Assembly (NCBI GenBank): GCA_042219525.1
Contig: JBDGPU010000108.1
Location: 1 to 9,587, forward strand
DNA length: 9,587 bases
Reading direction: 5' to 3'
Source: JBDGPU01 sp042219525
GTDB taxonomy: Archaea > Halobacteriota > Halobacteria > Halobacteriales > Haloferacaceae
The notes under the pieces are model-generated. The model did no database searches. It saw only the letters and a program-made list of their open reading frames with translations, and had not been told where the DNA came from. A program made the position numbers and the translations under genes. Positions 6,093-9,587 of this stretch are shown here, piece after piece (the stretch's first letter is position 1; the number at the start of each line of letters is the position of its first letter).

Positions 6093-6299
6093 TCAATTGG
6101 ATTCGCATTTCAAATAATCGGTGTCCTCTGAACTCTGAATTGTGAATAGCAGATCCATAAATTGGCCTACTACCTCAAACCCTTGTGACTCGAAGTCGAT
6201 CATTCGGACCTTCGTGCCTTCACCTTCGATTCCCTCTTATAACAAAGGCGTTAGGTCACTTTTCCACGTCTTGGATCTCCGGAAAATGGAGACCTCTTC
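6093..6299 (-). pseudogene. remnant of an unrecognised gene with in-frame stop
   Basis: On the minus strand, 68 codons read as convincing protein across one TAA stop (6237-6239): a 20-residue upstream part (EEVSIFRRSKTWKSDLTPLL), then the stop, then 47 residues containing GEGTKVRMIDFESQGFEV and VGQFMDLLFTIQ, ending at a TGA (6093-6095). A second in-frame stop at 6300-6302 ends the open stretch on the 5' side, and no start codon precedes it. The amphipathic, Asp/Glu-rich texture is that of a haloarchaeal protein, and I see nothing comparable in the other frames. I cannot name the family. If functional at all, only 36 residues from the ATG at 6203 could be translated. Confidence 0.45.
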
Positions 6300-6356
6300 T
6301 CAGGTAGGTTCGGTTTGACTGAGATCAGATCGGGTCGCATTAGACGAAGCCGGTGA

Positions 6357-6421
6357 CCGCGTGAACTGGAATGCGGTGCCATGTTAGGATAGTATTATAC
6401 ACCGCGCTCACATTCACGCGG
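6357..6421. repeat. nested symmetric inverted repeat enclosing a TATA-like box
   Basis: The outer arms CCGCGTGAA (6357-6365) and TTCACGCGG (6413-6421) are perfect 9-bp reverse complements. The inner arms GCGGTG (6373-6378) and CACCGC (6400-6405) are perfect 6-bp complements. The gaps between outer and inner arms are 7 bp on both sides, and the central loop of 21 bp contains AGTATTATA, a TATA-like element (6391-6399). Symmetry on this scale fits a double operator around a promoter, a cruciform, or a small origin-like or recombination site. No protein partner can be assigned. Confidence 0.6.
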
Positions 6422-6433
6422 CACGCGCCCGCT

Positions 6434-6598
6434 ATGTATGCGCCCTCATGCGGTTCTATCGAGAGCGCGTGTGAAACGCGCCGGCGAGGTCGCACGCCCT
6501 CGGGCGATTTGTTCATTCACATGACGAGCGCGTATCCGCGGGTGCGCGCGCTCCGCCGCAACTGGAATTTAGTGGATAATCCGGACGAAAACGGCTAG
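6434..6598 (+). CDS. possible 54-residue basic small protein
   Basis: I do not recognise this product. From the ATG at 6434 it reads MYAPSCGSIE, then an Arg-rich stretch (TRRRGRTPSGDLFIHM), then a basic helix-like segment (YPRVRALRRNW) and an acidic tail ending DENG. Third codon positions are GC-rich, unlike the AT-rich flanks, which suggests a separate origin. A TATA-like box (6391-6399) inside the nested inverted repeat lies about 35-43 bp upstream, slightly far for a leaderless start. The open frame extends back to an ATG at 6371, but that lies within the inverted repeat. It could equally be a fragment of a larger lost gene. Confidence 0.25.
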   Translation: MYAPSCGSIESACETRRRGRTPSGDLFIHMTSAYPRVRALRRNWNLVDNPDENG

Positions 6599-6770
6599 AG
6601 TACAGGAATAGGCGTTAGTCGACTGTCTTTCAACAGAATCTGGAATCAGAGTAAATCTACGGCGTTGCACGGTCTACTCGTCATAGATACAGGATTCACA
6701 TCAGATATAGCGGTCGTTGGAGGGCGACCAGCTCAGGAACCGAAAGCTAGCGCGTGGCCACGAGGCTGAC
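6599..6770. other. gap without supportable gene
   Basis: Mixed composition and stops in all frames. I see no repeat, tRNA or recognisable end of an insertion sequence here. Confidence 0.5.
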
Positions 6771-6779
6771 CTTTATTAC
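6771..6779 (+). promoter_or_regulatory. TATA box of the AbrB-like pseudogene
   Basis: CTTTATTAC lies 23-31 bp upstream of the ATG at 6802, the leaderless spacing. Its position downstream of an in-frame ATG at 6754 excludes that earlier start. The promoter appears intact, so the broken gene may still be transcribed. Confidence 0.55.
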
Positions 6780-6801
6780 ACCCGGTAGGCACGCCCCGAA
6801 T

Positions 6802-7077
6802 ATGCAGAAACTCCAGGACAAGAGCGGCAGTGGCGTGGTCACCCTTCCGAAGGACGATCTCGACCGCGACGACGTTCTTACCGACGACGGCGAAATCCCC
6901 GAAAGCCAGAGTGTCTTCGTCGAACGGGCGGACGAAGGCGTCTACGTTGTCTGACTCTGCGATGGTGGCGACGTTCCGGAGCTGGAGACTACCAACCTGG
7001 TCGAGCGACTCGCCGCGAAGCGTGCTCAGGAAATGATGTCGCAGACGAATCAGGGGCCACTGAAGACTGCTGACTGA
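6802..7077 (+). pseudogene. AbrB-like small regulator broken by one in-frame stop
   Basis: Codons 1-50 read MQKLQDKSGSGVVTLPKDDL... and end GVYVV, then TGA (6952-6954). The same frame continues for 40 more codons as LCDGGDVPELETTNLVERLAAKRAQEMM... to a second TGA (7075-7077). The full 91-codon reading matches a common haloarchaeal small protein family (in my recollection DUF8053) whose N-terminus resembles SpoVT/AbrB DNA-binding domains. In those proteins a basic residue, typically Arg, follows the YVV motif, so a CGA-to-TGA change would explain the stop. The downstream half keeps frame, GC-rich third positions and family-like sequence, so the mutation looks recent. The truncated 50-residue product would retain most of the AbrB-like part and could still fold; readthrough is possible but unsupported. 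Confidence 0.7.
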
Positions 7078-7110
7078 TTCATAATCGACAGCTGTCTGTG
7101 GTTTGGATAT

Positions 7111-7124
7111 GATTTTAGTTTTAG
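7111..7124 (+). terminator. T-rich exit after the AbrB-like pseudogene
   Basis: GATTTTAGTTTTAG, with two T4 runs, lies about 35 bp past the second stop and before the next gene, as expected for archaeal T-tract termination. Confidence 0.4.
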
Positions 7125-7193
7125 GTTGAGTGAACTGCACACCAAAAATGACAGAACATCAATCGGAATCTATTACGCATTCTAAAACATTGA

Positions 7194-8975
7194 ATGAGAA
7201 TAATGTCGGCCCCAGGATTTTCACCGATGGATTTTGGCGACTTTGACCGCGATGAATTCGCGTCCTTGTTTGGTGAAGATGAGTTAGATGTCGACCAACA
7301 GATCGAACAGTTGAGGGAATGTGTCGAGAAACGCGATCGTCGTACGCTGCTTGAAAAAATCGCCATTGGAACATACATATCAGGGAATGCAGCTGCATTA
7401 GAGATCCGCGATGATATGGTGGGTTTACCGCCTGCTCTTGCTGAATTTGTGGTAGGTCATATTATTGTTGCCGATGATATCGATGACAAAAATCCGAGTT
7501 ACAAGATGTTATCACGGGCTGCAAATAATGTGGCAGAAGCCTATCAATACTCAGGCATCCTTGATGAGAACCCCGATGAGTGGACTGATGAAGAACGGTA
7601 CCAACACGAGGTAGAGAATGCGTTGGTGTTGCGTGAAATCGCTGCGGGCCGACATTACTACTGGGACCAACCAATCGAAGCTGCGCGTCGAGCATTTCAA
7701 CCTCATGATCAAATGATGAGGGACCTGCTTGGCTTCACTATCGACGAGGCGATCGATTTTCAGAAGCATGTGGAAGGCATTCTTAATGCACTTCTCCAGA
7801 AAGCCATGGAACCAGTAGAGAACGCTAACGTGAATCTCTATTCCGACATAGATTCACTTGATGCCTTACAGGAATTTTTGGAAGATGAAGGACGGCCTCC
7901 CCGGTTCTCTGAATTAGCTGAGCACCGTGGAGATATTAGTAGAATCGAAAAAATTCATGATTTAATGGGCGACCGGACAGACTATCTATGGGTTCCAGAA
8001 TCAACCTTGGTAAAGCACTTACCTGAGGATCTGAACGAAGATAGTTTCCGAGCGTTTCTCGATCGATTTTCGGTTGAACTCGGCGATTGGGACCATCCGA
8101 TGGGACCCGATTTCTGGTCGATTGATGACCTAAACCCCCTGCATATTCAACCATACATAAGGTACGAAGGTGAAATTTTAGTGCCTCACATCTCCGTTCC
8201 GCGACGCGCATTAATGACGACGTTTTACTACGATCTGATCCAGACTGAATCCTACGAAGGGGAATTTGGAAATCGTTGGGGCGATTATATTGAAAATTGG
8301 GCTTACGAGTCTCTAGAGGGTCTCTTTGATACGGCACATGTCCTTTTGAACCCTACCTATGAAACCTCCAATGGTGATATCAATGAATTCACGGACATCG
8401 TGGTAGACTCTGGTGATTCTGTCTTCATCATTGAATGCAAGGCTGCAAAACTTAACTTGGATACCCGCTCTGGCGACTTTAGTGCTGTTAAGAGAGACTT
8501 AGAAGATGGTGTCGGGAAAGCTGCTTCACAGTTGGAAGACAGTTTGTCCAAGATACGATCCTCTACTGACACTATTGAGATTGAAACAGAGAATAAATCT
8601 TTAACCTACGGCCAGGGAGATTCACCCGATCTCATCCCGATGGTCGTATTGGGTGAACAGTATGATGCGATCTCCACCAACTTCTATGATTTAGCAACGG
8701 ATGAAGTACAATTCACTCCATACGTAGTGAATGTAATGAACCTAGATATTATCTGTGAGGCGTTAACCAATACGAGACACTTCAGAGACTACGTAAATGC
8801 TCGTGTCAACCAGGTTCGAAATAACAAATTCCTCAGTGTTGATGAAATTGATTATTTAGGATTGTTCATTGATGGAAGTGTCGGATTCCCTGAACTATCA
8901 TCAAACCACCATACTCAACTAAGAGATTACTCACACCAAGTAAGACAGGCAATTGGCAATAAGTATGGCCCGTGA
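7194..8975 (+). CDS. large protein with PD-(D/E)XK nuclease-like domain
   Basis: 593 residues. The N-terminal ~340 are mostly helical and acidic and match nothing I recognise. From about 355 the order of elements is that of a PD-(D/E)XK (restriction-endonuclease-like) core: a helix with RWGDYIENWAYESL (361-374, Glu367), then FTDIVV with Asp401, then VFIIECKAAKL with Glu414 and Lys416, then a helix with AASQLEDSL (Gln446). The last ~100 residues contain a strand-like LIPMVVLGE and a helical end. No helicase, methylase or signal peptide is present, so this is a stand-alone, probably cytosolic nuclease-like protein; a defence or mobile-element role is inference. An ATG at 7203 is an alternative start; 7194 is preferred because ATCTATTA at 7168-7175 is 19-26 bp upstream. 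AT-rich codon use suggests transfer. It is monocistronic and converges on the gene at 9059-9322. Confidence 0.7.
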   Translation: MRIMSAPGFSPMDFGDFDRDEFASLFGEDELDVDQQIEQLRECVEKRDRRTLLEKIAIGTYISGNAAALEIRDDMVGLPPALAEFVVGHIIVADDIDDKNPSYKMLSRAANNVAEAYQYSGILDENPDEWTDEERYQHEVENALVLREIAAGRHYYWDQPIEAARRAFQPHDQMMRDLLGFTIDEAIDFQKHVEGILNALLQKAMEPVENANVNLYSDIDSLDALQEFLEDEGRPPRFSELAEHRGDISRIEKIHDLMGDRTDYLWVPESTLVKHLPEDLNEDSFRAFLDRFSVELGDWDHPMGPDFWSIDDLNPLHIQPYIRYEGEILVPHISVPRRALMTTFYYDLIQTESYEGEFGNRWGDYIENWAYESLEGLFDTAHVLLNPTYETSNGDINEFTDIVVDSGDSVFIIECKAAKLNLDTRSGDFSAVKRDLEDGVGKAASQLEDSLSKIRSSTDTIEIETENKSLTYGQGDSPDLIPMVVLGEQYDAISTNFYDLATDEVQFTPYVVNVMNLDIICEALTNTRHFRDYVNARVNQVRNNKFLSVDEIDYLGLFIDGSVGFPELSSNHHTQLRDYSHQVRQAIGNKYGP

Positions 8976-9058
8976 TTGAGGAATTGGTTTTGAAATTGTA
9001 TGTATTATCACAGTATTTTAGAATAGCGATTTCGAATATTCAAAGTATGAAACTGAGC
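8976..9058. terminator. AT-rich convergent termination region
   Basis: This 83-bp gap separates two convergent genes. In the plus direction it offers GGTTTTG (8987-8992) and GTATTTTAG (9013-9021) soon after the nuclease-like gene's stop. In the minus direction it is similarly AT-rich but with shorter T-runs. No hairpin stands out. Confidence 0.4.
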
Positions 9059-9322
9059 TCATCGCCACTCTGAATCGATAGAGGTTCGATAATGAAGTTT
9101 AAGAAAGTTTGTATTTGCAATATCTTGAATTGTTTCGGGATCGTATTCAGTTCGAAACTTCTCAATATTTTTCTGCGATTGGATTAGGTGGACCAGAGCC
9201 GCATCGATAACGTCGGAGCGTGGTGAGTCGTCGTTCGGTCCGTCCGCAACGATTGCCGTCGCCTGGTCCAGGAGTCGCTTTCGTTCGTCTGAGAGCCGCA
9301 ATGTCGTTCGGTCAGTACCCAT
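9059..9322 (-). CDS. small ribbon-helix-helix-like protein, DUF7386-like
   Basis: 87 residues. The N-terminal half has the pattern of a ribbon-helix-helix DNA-binding protein: a short basic strand RTTLRLS (5-11), a helix DERKRLLDQATAIV, then a second helix SDVIDAALVHLIQSQ. The C-terminal part ends LHYRTSIDSEWR. It matches my recollection of haloarchaeal small proteins grouped as DUF7386; such proteins are presumed regulators, but no target is established. The start at 9322 is chosen because a strong TATA box (minus-strand CTTATAAT, 9345-9352) lies 23-30 bp upstream; an ATG at 9346 would overlap that box. GTGCATAC-like motifs sit at and behind the promoter and are candidate operators. The gene's 3' part is AT-rich and its 5' part GC-rich. 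Confidence 0.8.
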   Translation of the reverse strand: MGTDRTTLRLSDERKRLLDQATAIVADGPNDDSPRSDVIDAALVHLIQSQKNIEKFRTEYDPETIQDIANTNFLKLHYRTSIDSEWR

Positions 9323-9344
9323 ACTCGGCGCCTGCCGACCACCC

Positions 9345-9352
9345 ATTATAAG
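9345..9352 (-). promoter_or_regulatory. TATA box of the ribbon-helix-helix gene
   Basis: Read on the minus strand the box is CTTATAAT, the best TATA match in the window, 23-30 bp before the ATG at 9322. It is directly preceded by TGCATACATACG (9353-9364), one of the repeated motifs, in the place where the BRE normally lies. Confidence 0.7.
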
Positions 9353-9353
9353 C

Positions 9354-9526
9354 GTATGTATGCAGCCGACGCCGAAGGCGTCGTTCTCAGGTGAGGGACT
9401 CTCGTCTTCTTTAAAACAGGTCGGGGACCGTCGAGCTCAGCCGTCGCGATCGGCGCGTCGACGCAGCTCGATGTATGCACCCGGACCACGATTCAGCGGG
9501 GGTGTGCATACGGTGACCGTGCATAC
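9354..9526. repeat. four copies of a GTGCATAC / GTATGCAC motif
   Basis: Copies are GTATGTATGCA (9354-9364), GTATGCAC (9473-9480), GTGCATAC (9504-9511) and GTGCATAC (9519-9526). The last two are direct repeats with a 15-bp period, separated by GGTGACC. The copy at 9473 is inverted relative to them, and the first overlaps the BRE position of the 9059-9322 promoter. Arrayed short motifs of this kind suggest operator sites. Confidence 0.55.
9367..9383. other. 7-bp hairpin with GAA loop
   Basis: CGACGCC, GAA, GGCGTCG form a perfect 7-bp stem and a three-base loop. It lies just upstream of the promoter for the 9059-9322 gene. On the plus strand it is followed by GTTCTC, without a long T-run, so a terminator role is unconvincing. 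Confidence 0.4.
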
Positions 9527-9587
9527 ATTGAGGGTATGTGTTTACCCCGAGGACGCAACAGCGGGCACAGCCTGAGCTCGTGAAATC
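9384..9587. other. region upstream of the ribbon-helix-helix gene; no gene supported
   Basis: Apart from the repeated motifs, the stretch holds a TTTAAAA block (9410-9416) that could be a plus-strand TATA box. Short open frames exist on both strands, but none has protein-like texture over more than about 30 codons. A divergent gene may begin beyond the window edge. Confidence 0.35.

Noticed and set aside
6952..6954. TGA as a selenocysteine codon
   Set aside because: Haloarchaea are not known to use selenocysteine and no selenocysteine insertion element is visible; a nonsense mutation is simpler.
9360..9575. 71-codon plus-strand frame at the right end
   Set aside because: It runs through the hairpin and the repeated motifs, is rich in Ser/Arg/Pro and has no promoter at the proper distance.
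4502..9587. A second tRNA-Trp 3' end as a downstream attachment site
   Set aside because: I looked for TTCAAATCC and CCGGCCCCA words to the right of the tRNA and saw none, so an element border cannot be placed inside the window.
4502..9587. CRISPR array or insertion-sequence termini
   Set aside because: No regularly spaced direct repeats with unique spacers and no transposase-like protein or paired terminal repeats were found.

Overview
The window looks like haloarchaeal (class Halobacteria) chromosome. The left part is very GC-rich. Its proteins are acidic. Start codons sit about 25-30 bp downstream of TATA-like boxes, as in leaderless archaeal transcripts. It also carries genes typical of that group: an IMP dehydrogenase with a haloarchaeal sequence, two proteins I recognise as the haloarchaeal DUF5794 and DUF5795 families, and an intron-containing tRNA-Trp. 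I cannot name a species.

Layout, left to right. Bases 1-469 hold no gene I can support, but contain a 14-bp inverted repeat and two copies of a ~62-bp imperfect direct repeat. guaB (minus strand, 470-1966) follows, with an oligo-T exit behind it. Bases 1967-2440 are mostly non-coding and include a 24-bp tandem duplication. A possible 71-residue leader ORF (2441-2656) abuts a polytopic membrane protein with a long Asp/Ala-rich tail (2657-3853, DUF5794). Next come a small zinc-ribbon protein (3980-4204, DUF5795) and a tRNA-Trp gene (4328-4501). The 100-nt intron of that tRNA is itself a box C/D guide RNA. This half is core genome.

The composition drops sharply at the 3' end of the tRNA. Everything to the right looks like accessory DNA, a mosaic of AT-rich genes and short GC-rich patches. 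It opens with a tight two-gene unit: a two-transmembrane protein resembling SLATT effectors (4829-5389) and a short primase-like protein with an archaeo-eukaryotic primase (AEP) active site but no helicase (5398-6030). Then come a decayed gene remnant on the minus strand (6093-6299), a symmetric nested inverted repeat around a TATA-like box (6357-6421) with a small ORF after it, an AbrB-like small gene broken by one in-frame stop (6802-7077), a large PD-(D/E)XK nuclease-like protein (7194-8975), and a convergent ribbon-helix-helix-like small protein (9059-9322). The far right end carries four copies of a GTGCATAC-type motif near that gene's promoter.

The best candidate for an undescribed system is the SLATT-like plus AEP-like pair. 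A possible reading is that the primase-fold enzyme makes or senses a nucleotide signal and the membrane protein is the effector. The nuclease-like protein a kilobase away may be an independent defence or mobile-element gene. Both functions are inferred from motifs and context only. Insertion at tRNA-Trp is suggested by the composition step, but I see no integrase and no second copy of the tRNA 3' end in the window.
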